Source of the DNA: Paracoccus sp. (in: a-proteobacteria)
GTDB lineage: Bacteria; Pseudomonadota; Alphaproteobacteria; Rhodobacterales; Rhodobacteraceae
Direction: 5' to 3'
Assembly: GCF_030538655.1 (NCBI RefSeq)
Contig: NZ_JAUNTO010000008.1
Location: 62,001-126,000, forward strand
Length of the DNA: 64,000 bases
Part shown: in pieces, positions 17,801 through 25,309 of the stretch
How the letters are laid out: every line of letters starts with the position of its first letter
Numbering within the stretch: position 1 is the stretch's first letter
Made by a program: the position numbers and the translations under genes
Notes under the pieces: model-generated
The model's input: the letters and a program-made list of their open reading frames with translations, nothing else
The model's database searches: none
Told to the model about the DNA's origin: nothing

Positions 17801-18275
17801 TGCGGTGCCGCTGGCCGATGGCTGGCAGGTGGTGCCGACGGCGGGCTTTGCCTTTTCCGACACCCGCACCAGCGCGGTGCATTTCGACGACGGATCGCGA
17901 CTGGAAATCCGCGGCAGCAGCAGCCGCGTGGGCTTTGCCGGGGCCACCCTGTCGCGGGGGCAGGTGTTGGCATCCGGGGTCGAGGCGGTGAATTATTACG
18001 CCACCGGCACGGTTTACAAGGATTTTGCCAATCGTGTCCAATCCGAGTTCAGCAAATATCGCGCCGATGGCAGCCTTGAACTGCGCGAGGATCTGGCATC
18101 CGACAACCTGGGCGTGTATGGCGAGCTGGGGATCGGTGCCGCCTATACGCGGGTGCTGCAACCCGGCGGCGATGGCCGGCCCAAACAGTTCAGTGCCTCG
18201 GTGCGTCTGGACGGGCGGACCGGGGAATCGCTGGACAGCGTCGGTGTAACGGCGCAGATGCGGCTGCAATTCTAG
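11832..18275 (+). CDS. Giant autotransporter (type Va) with repetitive beta-helical passenger
   Basis: A 2147-residue surface protein. A long signal region (about 1-45, ending GPCAVAA) precedes a passenger of about 1700 residues made of degenerate short repeats of the style 'LTNAGTAxLxGxxVxGxLxN', rich in Gly, Asn, Thr and Ser and free of cysteine, as expected of a right-handed beta-helix. The last 320 residues are an autotransporter barrel: they begin near CSPGAWSRVTGGRAD, alternate aromatic strands and end in the outer-membrane signature RLQF. The frame extends upstream to 11649, but ATG 11832 has a ribosome site and starts the signal peptide. PP2C and kinase genes follow in the same direction. 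Adhesion or cell-cell contact is the likely role; the cargo function is unknown. Confidence 0.87.
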   Translation: MGQNPKGHRGVTGWPLWPAGVSRARLVSPLTLAVVLGSGPCAVAATLHYDYGDGNADGQFNPQSGGAWDGHSANWWSAATQAPAVFQPGDDVIFRHDGGGAVSLTVTEALMTGAIRVASGDFTLNAAEGAGLSSIGGWLRGIEVGPDARLSYSGPLAGLYSLTVAGQLDLTAQTARLHNVEIAATGQAVLGNTAGGEPIQIAGQFRNQGDLTIAAGAVVQTAQTLVNAPAAQLTIDGALGGNVTNQAGATIDLNASGVITGNLNNAGLARLNGGVITGIVNNTGLTKVAGTTQIGQTSGVIALSNSGQIMAGKGGGRLSVTGNFQNSWNGVIGGSADDPLVISAETLTLRSGSQISGQVRLEGAVVNQSSLNLAALDGLHGSLTNASPGAITVGSGVQGNGHDVTNNASFIIANTGDLSAIGMFTNTHNLTIAAGGRLAAQQVLHDGGMLNSQGRIDAGQLRLASLASLSGQVNGQVEVAGGVTSVSSSLTVTTPDTAPDTGADDVTVSGGELRLGGGAQLTATHVANDSQLYLGAGAVLRGNVTSSGHIAGPGLIDGDLRLTGGATFTLLNNTGTLINQMSAAQTLTSFGALTAVAIENRAVLHIDRDMTQSLTNAAGGDLTIARDVAGHVTSLGQTRVLAQPGHSGVSLTGGLTVAGGQTVTHGAVAVAGPAPISLRVAEGGALNVASGTLTSEGDTVSRGLLQIADGAELVSGRLRLIDGSGLISGRVQGGVRVSAPATLTLDGAVLDGSLTNAGTITTGSSTGRASRIAALNNSGTADLAMAQIDGPVANSGDLTVTGGSLAGGLTNTGTAKLDQTAVTGALGNEAGGDLTVTGGTVGALTNAGGAALNGVAVTGAVKNAAGADLTVTGGSVAGKLTNAGTAAFSGTSVAGTVTNAAGGQMTLDASDTGGVVNRGDLGLSGNISGAISNLASGIVTTQADTYLLSGLTNSGTADLSGRIDNGVTNTGTLRVNGALTAGIENGAGGQVQMDAASQLSGDLSNASGGTVEAAGRIGGDLTNAGVVTLRGDLSVGGDLSNTGTLTKTGGNALLAVAGKLIQNGSITSGGQGRLTISAGSVQLGGQSSIGAGVDILGALDVTGDVTFADDLTLYDDLHVASGGKMTVGAVVSGQNIVSVENEGQTVVADGGALVGLNSLTNRGTLTIAGDGRVEAATLNAGSGSSISNTGTLDANMTLRAGSSLVSTGLLRGDVGNAGTVNIRGRLMGDLTNQSGGQVTVTGSLDARGANLVNDGDLNLTAGTLRAGDVLNRADMSLASGTTAIISGLTRNTGTLTAQGRLVGDLQNSGSASLDQRLEGAASNAAGGDLVLKAGASGAVTNDGRLGIGGHLGGDLLNRGTLSLSGDLTAGQVSSTGSMTIASGQSANLSGLLSVTGGDAVIGGSLSAAGISNSADLTVAAGGELTGDLSNNGLIRLNGTAQGDIANSGRIALAGTIDGNLRNNRGTIVSAGDAVISGTLTNAATSAPADVLAMTTVADSTDAAAVSGLNVREGHRLTAAGGVNNNTGGQITLGGTLAADVVNDGAITMTGTLDGSLHTQGSADLGGTIRGDLTYAGGSLRLADTLEVSGTVDLQSSTSIGSTTRLSAAHVINRAEQALSLSGTIAGNLTNAGQTSLDATGVVQGAVSNDAGAMLTATSGGRIDGVLANAGTVDLRDGTADGVLHVGGLSGNGTYALDVNLDPSGSGPRADQIVVRGGAVTGHLNLDLNIVNTPLESPLDGGVLLIDADDSLAARNSYTYSAANLPVGTEKLVYGLEKTSVGDLLLSYGTNATIGGISANVVLTQSLIGSVVNRPTSPFVTGYAVAEGESRCSPGAWSRVTGGRADASGASSARTYSVESRISASYRGMQFGGDLACFDGYFDGWNMAFGAIGGMNDGSTTQPVYLLEWDGSTWNQTGQRGSINRADFRQVYGGIYVTAARDNISADLQLRRERTRFTLNNTPLIQGSDGLGLTDSDFSSHAWTLSGSVSYAVPLADGWQVVPTAGFAFSDTRTSAVHFDDGSRLEIRGSSSRVGFAGATLSRGQVLASGVEAVNYYATGTVYKDFANRVQSEFSKYRADGSLELREDLASDNLGVYGELGIGAAYTRVLQPGGDGRPKQFSASVRLDGRTGESLDSVGVTAQMRLQF

Positions 18276-18335
18276 AAAGGGGGCGGCGATGACAGGGCAA
18301 ATTGCGCCATCGGCACCCTGGGGGCAGAGGCCGGT

Positions 18336-19109
18336 ATGATCCAGCCTCTGTCGCATTTCCGTTACGACACCGGCTCGGCCAGTGATACCGGACTGGTGCG
18401 CGGCCATAACGAAGACAGCCTGCTGTCGCTGCCTGCTGCCGGGGTCTGGATGGTGGCCGATGGCATGGGCGGCCATGATGCGGGCGATGTCGCCGCCGCC
18501 ATCATCGCCGAGGAAATCGAATCCGTGGGCATCGCGGTTTCCACGCAGGATCAGCGCGCCCGCGTCTCGGAACGGCTGGGCCGCGCCCATCATCGCATCA
18601 CCGCCCATTCGCGCGAGATGGGCCTTGCCACCGTGGGTGCCACCGTGGCCGTGCTGCTGATCTTTGAAACCGGCTTTGCCTGCCTGTGGGCGGGGGACAG
18701 TCGCATCTATCTGCTGCGCGCCGGGCGGCTGTCGCGGCTGACCACCGACCATTCCGAGGTGCAAGAGCTGATCGACGCCGGACGCCTGACGGCGGAACAG
18801 GCCCGGCACTGGCCGCGCCGCAATGTCATCACCCGCGCCATCGGCATCCATGACGGGCCACATATCGAAACCGTCACCGGCATGGTGATGCCGGGCGATG
18901 TATTTCTGCTGTGCACGGACGGGCTGACCGAGCATCTGCCGGATGCCGAGTTGGCCGCCTTGCTGGCCGGGCAGGGGGCGGCGCAGGCGGCGGCGGATAC
19001 GCTGATCGCGGAAACCCTGCGGCGCGGGGCGCGTGACAATGTGACAACCATCGTGCTGCACTGCCTGCCCATAGGTGAGGCCGATGATGATGCCGGGGAT
19101 CTGCCATGA
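18336..19109 (+). CDS. PP2C-type Ser/Thr phosphatase (PppA/Stp-like)
   Basis: A 257-residue phosphatase with all metal-binding motifs of the PP2C family: VRGHNEDS, VADGMGGHDAGD, WAGDSRIYLLR, CTDGLTEHL and ARDNVTTIVL. There is no signal peptide or membrane segment, so it is cytoplasmic. Its stop overlaps the ATG of the kinase by 4 bp, the classic pairing of a phosphatase with the kinase it opposes; in type VI systems the same pair is PppA/PpkA. It should remove phosphate from targets of the kinase, such as the TagH ligand or the kinase itself. Confidence 0.92.
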   Translation: MIQPLSHFRYDTGSASDTGLVRGHNEDSLLSLPAAGVWMVADGMGGHDAGDVAAAIIAEEIESVGIAVSTQDQRARVSERLGRAHHRITAHSREMGLATVGATVAVLLIFETGFACLWAGDSRIYLLRAGRLSRLTTDHSEVQELIDAGRLTAEQARHWPRRNVITRAIGIHDGPHIETVTGMVMPGDVFLLCTDGLTEHLPDAELAALLAGQGAAQAAADTLIAETLRRGARDNVTTIVLHCLPIGEADDDAGDLP

Positions 19110-20947
19110 CCCGACCGGGCAGCACCGAAAACCGGCGGGATGCCACCCATGTCACGCTGATCGCCCCGGCCGGGGACAAGGAACGCACGGTTATCGTCGT
19201 GCCTCCGGGCGTGACCATTCCGCCGCTGTTGCCCGCCCGTCCGGTCGCGCCCGGTGTGCTGATTAACAACAACTACCGTGTTCAGCAGATGCTGTCTCAG
19301 GGCGGGATGGGCGAGGTTTACCGGGCCGAGAACGTCTTTACCGGCGATCCCGTCGCGCTGAAAATCGTGCTGTCCAGTCTGGCCAGCGATGACGGCATCA
19401 TCCAGATGTTCATGCGCGAGGCGCGGATTCTCGGGCAGCTGACCGATGACGCCATCGTGCGCTATCACAATTTTGTTCTGGATCAGGGGCTTGGCCGCTA
19501 TTGCCTGATTATGGAGTTCATCGACGGCACGACGCTGTGGGATCATGTCGATGTTCACGGCCCGATCCGCGCCCGTGATGCGCTGAACCTGATCGTGCGG
19601 CTGGCCGAAGGTCTGGCCAAGGCCCATGCGCGTGGCGTGACCCACCGCGATCTGTCGCCCGATAACGTGATGCTGCGCGGCGATGACCTGAACCAGTCGG
19701 TGCTGATCGACTTTGGCATCGCGCGCGCCGCCGATATGGGCGAAGGGGTGCTGGCGGGCCGGTTTGCGGGCAAGTTCAAATATATCGCGCCGGAACAGCT
19801 TGGCCATTACGGCGGCGAGGTGGGGGCGCGCGCCGACATCTATGGCATGGCGCTGATGATCGCGGCGGTGCTGCGCGGCACGCCGCTGGACATGGGCGCA
19901 TCCGCCGAAGAAGCAACCGCAGCGCGGCGGCAGATCCCCGATCTGAGCGGCATCCCGCATGAGGTCTATCCGCTGCTGCAATACATGCTGGAACCCGATC
20001 CTGAGGCGCGCCCGGCCAGCATGTCGGATGTGGCGGCGATGGCGGTCGATCCGACGCGGATTCCGCAACGCTATCGCCATCCGCTGTGGGGGGCGGTGGC
20101 GGTGGATGATCTGGTCCCGGTCGCGGCGGTGGCTGTGTCGCCACAGCCACCGCGCCGCCGTGCGCCGATTGTGGCGGGGGCGGGTGTGCTGGCTGTGGCG
20201 GTGCTGGCCGCTGGCTGGCTGACGCTGCGTGGCGGGGATCAGCCGCTGCCGGTTCCGTCTGCGCCGCCGCTTGCCGCTGTGCCGGACCTGGCGCTGCCGC
20301 CGCGTGACATGGCCACGCGCGACGGCTTTCTGGCCGGGTTCGATCTTGGCCCTTGCGTGCAGGTTCACCGGCTGTCGTCGGGACTGGATGCCGGGCGACT
20401 GTCGGCGCTGTCGGCGGGGCCGGTTGACTTTGCGCCGTTGCTGGCTGGCTATGACGCCGCCTTTGGCGCCCGCCCCGCCCTGCTGGAAAACCGTGTGACG
20501 CAGGCGCAATGCCCGGCGCTGGATTTCGTGCGCGAGCTTCAGGGCCGGGCCGAGCTGACCCCGGTGCTGACGCTGGACAGCGCCGCCGTTACCGCCGGCA
20601 CCGGCACTGTCGCGGGCAGTCTGCGTGACCTGCGCGGGCGGTTTCTGTGGTTGTTTCTGGTGTCCGCAAACGGCGAGGTGCATGACCTGTCGGCGCGGTT
20701 GAGCGCGAATCCCGATGGCCGGATGGCCTTTGCCTTTGCGATGGCGGCGTCAGCGGGCGATGCGCCTGAACCGCAACTGATCGTTGCGCTGGCCAGCCGT
20801 GATCCGCTGGTCGCGCCGGTGGCCGCGACGGCTGCGGGCCAGGCCGCCGCCGATCTGCTGCCGCGCGTGCTGGATGAGATCAGAGCCACAGGCGGCACTG
20901 CCGCCGCCGATGTGGCCTTTTTCCAATTGCTGCCGCCCGCGCCCTGA
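19106..20947 (+). CDS. Transmembrane Ser/Thr protein kinase (PpkA-like) with periplasmic sensor domain
   Basis: A 613-residue Hanks-type kinase. The catalytic domain (about 55-315) has G-loop SQGGMGEVY, the lysine in VALKI, HRDLSPDNV with catalytic Asp and Asn, DFG (202-204) and the APEQ activation-loop end. A proline-rich stretch and one membrane helix (about 354-375) lead to a periplasmic domain (about 400-613). That domain matches the C-terminus of the TonB-like protein at 8690-9724: Cys417 and QCPAL (466-470), then ANGEVHDLS, then PQLIVAL and a final DVAFFQL. The kinase may sense the same periplasmic ligand or state as the motor. The phosphatase gene overlaps upstream; convergent glgP ends 25 bp away. 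Confidence 0.88.
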   Translation: MTRPGSTENRRDATHVTLIAPAGDKERTVIVVPPGVTIPPLLPARPVAPGVLINNNYRVQQMLSQGGMGEVYRAENVFTGDPVALKIVLSSLASDDGIIQMFMREARILGQLTDDAIVRYHNFVLDQGLGRYCLIMEFIDGTTLWDHVDVHGPIRARDALNLIVRLAEGLAKAHARGVTHRDLSPDNVMLRGDDLNQSVLIDFGIARAADMGEGVLAGRFAGKFKYIAPEQLGHYGGEVGARADIYGMALMIAAVLRGTPLDMGASAEEATAARRQIPDLSGIPHEVYPLLQYMLEPDPEARPASMSDVAAMAVDPTRIPQRYRHPLWGAVAVDDLVPVAAVAVSPQPPRRRAPIVAGAGVLAVAVLAAGWLTLRGGDQPLPVPSAPPLAAVPDLALPPRDMATRDGFLAGFDLGPCVQVHRLSSGLDAGRLSALSAGPVDFAPLLAGYDAAFGARPALLENRVTQAQCPALDFVRELQGRAELTPVLTLDSAAVTAGTGTVAGSLRDLRGRFLWLFLVSANGEVHDLSARLSANPDGRMAFAFAMAASAGDAPEPQLIVALASRDPLVAPVAATAAGQAAADLLPRVLDEIRATGGTAAADVAFFQLLPPAP

Positions 20948-20971
20948 CGGCGCGGGCCATCAGCGGGCTGT

Positions 20972-23374
20972 TCAGGCCAGCTTGACCGGCTTGGCCTGCC
21001 AGATGTCGTCCATATAGCCGCGGATTGTGCGGTCCGACGAAAAGAACCCTGACCGCGCGATGTTCAGCGCTGCCATCCGGTCCCAGCGGGCATGGTCGGC
21101 ATAGGCGGCATCGACCTGCCGCTGGCTGGCGAAATAGCTGTCGAAATCCGACGCCACCAGGAACGGATCGTCGTTCCATGTCCGGTCCAGCAGCGTGTTA
21201 AAGCGATCCGTCGCCCCGTCCGAGAACCGCCCCGTCGCGATCGCCACCAGCGCGTCTTTCAGGTGCGGGCTGGCTTCGATCGCGGCGCGGGCATGGCCCG
21301 GCTGCGTGACCCGCGCCTGTGCCTGTTCCGCATCCATGCCGAACAGAAAGAAATTCTCGGCCCCGACCAGTTCGCGGATTTCCACATTCGCCCCGTCCAG
21401 CGTGCCGATGGTCAGCGCGCCGTTCATGGTGAATTTCATGTTGCCGGTGCCGGATGCCTCTTTCCCGGCGGTGGAGATCTGTTCCGACAGGTCCGCCGCC
21501 GGGATCAGCCGTTCCGCCATCGAGACATTATAGTTCGGCGGATAGGCCACTTGCAGCAGGTGTTTCGTGACCGGATCGTTGTTCACCACCCGCGCGACCG
21601 AGTTGATGAGATAGATCACATCCTTGGCCAGCCAGTAACCCGGCGCGGCCTTGCCGCCGAAAATCTTGACGCGCGGCGTCCAGTCGGCGTTCGGCGCGTC
21701 GTGCATTCGTTGCCACAGTGCGATGGTTTCCAGAATGTTCAGCAATTGCCGCTTGTATTCATGGATGCGCTTGACCTGCACGTCAAAGATGGCGTCGGGA
21801 TCGGCCTTGACCCCCAGCCCGGCCAGCAGACCATCGGCCAGTGCCACCTTGTTTTCGCGTTTCGCCGCGCGCAGGCGATCCTGAAAACCGGCATCACCGG
21901 CATGGGTTTCCAGCCGCGACAATTCGTTCAGGTCGGTGGTCCAGCCGGTTCCGATGGTGTCGTCCAGCAGATGCGCCAGCGGCGGGTTGGCCATGCGCAG
22001 CCAGCGGCGCGGCGTTACGCCGTTGGTTTCATTCAGAATGCGGTCGGGGTGCAGCCGGTGCAGATCGGCAAACACGGTCGAGCGCACCAGATCGGAATGC
22101 AGCGCCGACACGCCGTTGACCTTGCCGACCATGATAAAGGCGAGTTCGCCCATATGCACATGATCGTCGCGCACGATGGCGGTGCTGTCGCCGCCGCCGG
22201 TCGCCGCGCGGTGATCGGCGTCGATCATTTCCACGATCTGCATATGGCGCGGCAGGACACGGCCAAACAGCCAGGTTGGCCATGTCTCCAACGCTTCGGG
22301 CAGCAGGGTGTGGTTGGTATAGTTCAGCGTTCCGCGCGCGATGTCGCGGGCCTCGGCAAAGTCAAAGCCGTGGTCGTCCATCAGCAGCCGGATCAGTTCC
22401 GGCCCGGCAATGGCGGGGTGGGTGTCATTCAGCTGGATCGCCACCTTTTCCGGCAGGCGGCGCAGGTCGCCATATTCGCCCATGAACCGGCGCAGGATGT
22501 CATGCAGCGCGGCGGCGGTCAGGAAATATTCCTGCTTCAGCCGCAGTTCCTTGCCCTGTTCGGTCGTGTCGTCCGGGTAAAGGACGCGCGACAGGGTGCG
22601 GGCCAGCGCCTCGGGCGCGGCGGCGGCGGTGTAATCACCCGCGTTAAAGCGGTGCAGATCGAACAGAGTCGTCGGATGCGCCCCCCACAGCCGCAGCGTA
22701 TTGGCCCAATGCCCGCCCCAGCCGATGACGGGGGTATCATAGGCCCGCGCCTCGACGCTTTCGGTGGGGTGCCAGACAGCGCGGCCATCAACATGTTCAA
22801 CATGGCCCTTGAAGCCAATGACATAAGACGATTCCGGGCGGGTGAATTCCCACGGGTGCGACTGGTCCAGCCAATCCTCGGGCGATTCGACCTGACGCCC
22901 GCCCTCGAACCGCTGCCGGAACAGCCCGTGTTCATAGCGGATGCCATAACCATAGGCGGGGCATTGCAAGGACGCCAGCGATTCCATGAAACAGGCCGCC
23001 AGCCGCCCCAGCCCACCATTGCCAAGCGCGGCGTCGGGTTCATCCGACAGCACCGCATCGCGATCCAGCCCAAGGCGGGCAAAGGCGGCGTCCATTTCCT
23101 GATCCAGACCAAGGTTGATGATCGCATCGCCCAGGATACGGCCGATCAGAAACTCCATCGACAGATAGTAAACCCGCTTGGCCTGCTGGTCATAGGTGGC
23201 GCGGGTGGCGGCAAACCATGGGCCGACCATCAGATCGCGAATGGTGTGGCTGACAGCCATCCGCCAGTCATAGGTGCTGGCGTGTTCGGCATCCTTGCCG
23301 ATGGTAAAGGTCAGGTGGTGCTGAATCTGACGGACCAGATCATCAGTGGTCGGCGCGGTCAGGGGATCAGTCAT
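20972..23374 (-). CDS. glgP: Glycogen phosphorylase
   Basis: An 800-residue GT35 enzyme that releases glucose-1-phosphate from glycogen. The family is recognisable from YYLSMEFLIGR near residue 70, ALGNGGLGRLAACF, IQLNDTHPAIAGPELIR and the pyridoxal-phosphate lysine region EASGTGNMKFTMNGALTIGTLDGANVEI. Length is normal. It is the last gene of the glg operon, 21 bp after the amylosucrase gene, which suits coordinated synthesis and breakdown of storage glucan. Confidence 0.95.
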   Translation of the reverse strand: MTDPLTAPTTDDLVRQIQHHLTFTIGKDAEHASTYDWRMAVSHTIRDLMVGPWFAATRATYDQQAKRVYYLSMEFLIGRILGDAIINLGLDQEMDAAFARLGLDRDAVLSDEPDAALGNGGLGRLAACFMESLASLQCPAYGYGIRYEHGLFRQRFEGGRQVESPEDWLDQSHPWEFTRPESSYVIGFKGHVEHVDGRAVWHPTESVEARAYDTPVIGWGGHWANTLRLWGAHPTTLFDLHRFNAGDYTAAAAPEALARTLSRVLYPDDTTEQGKELRLKQEYFLTAAALHDILRRFMGEYGDLRRLPEKVAIQLNDTHPAIAGPELIRLLMDDHGFDFAEARDIARGTLNYTNHTLLPEALETWPTWLFGRVLPRHMQIVEMIDADHRAATGGGDSTAIVRDDHVHMGELAFIMVGKVNGVSALHSDLVRSTVFADLHRLHPDRILNETNGVTPRRWLRMANPPLAHLLDDTIGTGWTTDLNELSRLETHAGDAGFQDRLRAAKRENKVALADGLLAGLGVKADPDAIFDVQVKRIHEYKRQLLNILETIALWQRMHDAPNADWTPRVKIFGGKAAPGYWLAKDVIYLINSVARVVNNDPVTKHLLQVAYPPNYNVSMAERLIPAADLSEQISTAGKEASGTGNMKFTMNGALTIGTLDGANVEIRELVGAENFFLFGMDAEQAQARVTQPGHARAAIEASPHLKDALVAIATGRFSDGATDRFNTLLDRTWNDDPFLVASDFDSYFASQRQVDAAYADHARWDRMAALNIARSGFFSSDRTIRGYMDDIWQAKPVKLA

Positions 23375-23395
23375 TTCAATGACTCCAACAATGCT

Positions 23396-25309
23396 TCAGG
23401 TCATCCAAACGCGGCCATAAGGCGGCAGGGCAAGGTTGCCGCCGTGCAGCGTGACCACGGCATCGGACAGCAGATCCCGCATGTCCTGCACGCCATGATA
23501 GCGCAACCAGTGGCCGGGCACCTGTTGCCAGTTTTCGGTGAAATTGAAAAGACACAGAATAGTGCCGGTGGGGGAACGCCGCGCAAAGGCAAAGATCGCC
23601 GGGTTTCCGGCATCCAGCACATCGGTGGCGATGCCGCCGTGCAGGCCGGGCGTCGCGGCGCGGCGGGCCATGATGGCGCGGGTGCCATGCAGGATCTGGC
23701 CCTCGGGCGAATCGGGGTGCGCTTCGGCATGGGCCACACGGTCCCAATCCATCATGGGACGGTGAATCCAGCGGCTGTCATGGGCGTGGGCGGGCCTGTC
23801 CTGATAGCTGTGATCGTTCAGCAGCCCGATTTCGTCGCCCATATAGATCAGCGGAATTCCGCCCCATGCCGCGATCAGCGCGGTGCCCATCAGAATCCGG
23901 TTCACCGCCAGTTGCCGGTCGTGATCGTTCGCCGCCGTTTCCAGCCCCGCCAGCGAGGCAAAGCTGCCTGAAATCCGCTTGTCGCCGGTTTCGGGGTTCA
24001 CCTGAAACAGCGCGCCGCTGGCAAAGGTGCCGGGAAAGCTGCCGTCATAGAAATTCGACAGGAAGCCGCGATGGCCGGGACCGGAAATTCCCAACGCGCC
24101 CGCATCCTCGTCGGTGATCGCCCAGCCGATGTCGTCGTGGCAGCGGATATAGTTGGCATAGGTGGCGTTGGTCAGCTGCGCGGGGAAATGCGTGCCCATA
24201 ACATAGGTCATCAGCCGGGTGTCGCGGGTGGCCAGCGCGGCCCAATACTGCACCATCAGACTGTTGTGATAGGCAAGGTTGCCTTCGTGCCCGTCATGTT
24301 CGCCGCGGCCGAAATAGGTCAGCATCTCAGCCGGGCCGACGATGGCTTCCTCAAGATGGATGGTGGCACCGGCGGCGATGCGGGTGCAGGCGCGCAGGGC
24401 GCGCAGGATGACGTGAACCTCGGGCTGGCTCTGGCAGGTGGTGCCCATGCGTTTCCACATGAAGGCCACGGCGTCCAGGCGCAGCACATCGACACCCTTG
24501 TTCGCCAGATTCAGCATGATCTGCACGATTTCCAGAAAGACGCGCGGATTGGCCCAGTTCAGATCCCACTGATGTTCGTTGAAGGTGGTCCAGACCCATT
24601 TGCCGAAATCGGGGTAGTGGGTAAAGCTGCCCGGAGCGGTGTCGGGGAAAATCTCGATCAGCGTTTCTTCGTAGCGGCGCGGCAGAGTGTCGTCGTCGAA
24701 CATCAGATACATGTCCTGATAGTCACGTTCGCCCGCTGCCGCGCGGCGCGCCCATTCGTGTTCCTTGGCGGTGTGGTTCAGCACCAGATCAATGCACAGC
24801 GACATGCCGCGTTCGCGCAGTGCGGTGGCCAGCTTGGTCAGGTCGGCCATACTGCCCAGATCGGGGTTGGTGCGGGTGTAATCCATCACCGAATAGCCGC
24901 CGTCGCTGTCGCCGGGGCGCGGCATCAGACAGGGCATCAGGTGCACATAGGTCACACCCAGCGATTGCAGGTAATCCAGCCGGGCGTGAATATCGGCGAT
25001 CTTGCCCGCAAAGCGGTCGATATAGAACACATAGCCAACCATGCGCGGGCGCTGAAACCAGTCGGGTTCCAGATCACGCACCAGATCAAGCCGTTTCAGC
25101 GCAGGCGGCCGGGTGCGCCAGTTGTCGCGCAGCATCTGGTCCAGCTGGGCACAAAATTCGGCGAAATCAGCGCGCTGGCCATAGAGCCGTTCCAGCATCG
25201 GCCACAGATCGGGCGCGCTGCGGGCCATGCGCAGATCAAAGATGTCGGTGCCTTGCGATTTGGCCGGGACTGATGATGGTGGAACGGGGGCGTCGGATTG
25301 AACAGTCAT
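23396..25309 (-). CDS. Amylosucrase (GH13_4) in the glycogen operon
   Basis: A 637-residue GH13 enzyme, the same length as known amylosucrases, which build alpha-1,4-glucan from sucrose and release fructose. Catalytic residues are visible: the nucleophile Asp in LRLDAVAFMWKRMGTTCQ, the acid Glu in EEAIVGPAEMLTYFG and the third Asp in CHDDIGWAITDEDAGALGISG, all with amylosucrase-specific flanks. Its ATG overlaps the glgX stop by 4 bp. This position in glg operons is more often held by a phosphoglucomutase; here it suggests that sucrose can feed glucan elongation without ADP-glucose. A sucrose hydrolase or trehalose synthase relative is a less likely alternative. Confidence 0.85.
   Translation of the reverse strand: MTVQSDAPVPPSSVPAKSQGTDIFDLRMARSAPDLWPMLERLYGQRADFAEFCAQLDQMLRDNWRTRPPALKRLDLVRDLEPDWFQRPRMVGYVFYIDRFAGKIADIHARLDYLQSLGVTYVHLMPCLMPRPGDSDGGYSVMDYTRTNPDLGSMADLTKLATALRERGMSLCIDLVLNHTAKEHEWARRAAAGERDYQDMYLMFDDDTLPRRYEETLIEIFPDTAPGSFTHYPDFGKWVWTTFNEHQWDLNWANPRVFLEIVQIMLNLANKGVDVLRLDAVAFMWKRMGTTCQSQPEVHVILRALRACTRIAAGATIHLEEAIVGPAEMLTYFGRGEHDGHEGNLAYHNSLMVQYWAALATRDTRLMTYVMGTHFPAQLTNATYANYIRCHDDIGWAITDEDAGALGISGPGHRGFLSNFYDGSFPGTFASGALFQVNPETGDKRISGSFASLAGLETAANDHDRQLAVNRILMGTALIAAWGGIPLIYMGDEIGLLNDHSYQDRPAHAHDSRWIHRPMMDWDRVAHAEAHPDSPEGQILHGTRAIMARRAATPGLHGGIATDVLDAGNPAIFAFARRSPTGTILCLFNFTENWQQVPGHWLRYHGVQDMRDLLSDAVVTLHGGNLALPPYGRVWMT

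Noticed and set aside
14454..19061. A 1535-codon open frame antisense to the autotransporter
   Set aside because: The protein is Gln/Arg/Pro/His-rich noise with no domain. It is the shadow of a repetitive GC-rich gene with strong codon bias on the other strand.
9873..20947. Calling this block a type VI secretion locus
   Set aside because: Only the regulatory kinase, phosphatase and TagH parts are present; no sheath, baseplate, ClpV, VgrG or membrane-complex gene can be seen.
21092..23971. A 959-codon open frame antisense to glgP and amylosucrase
   Set aside because: Both minus-strand genes are complete enzymes; the antisense frame has basic low-complexity composition.
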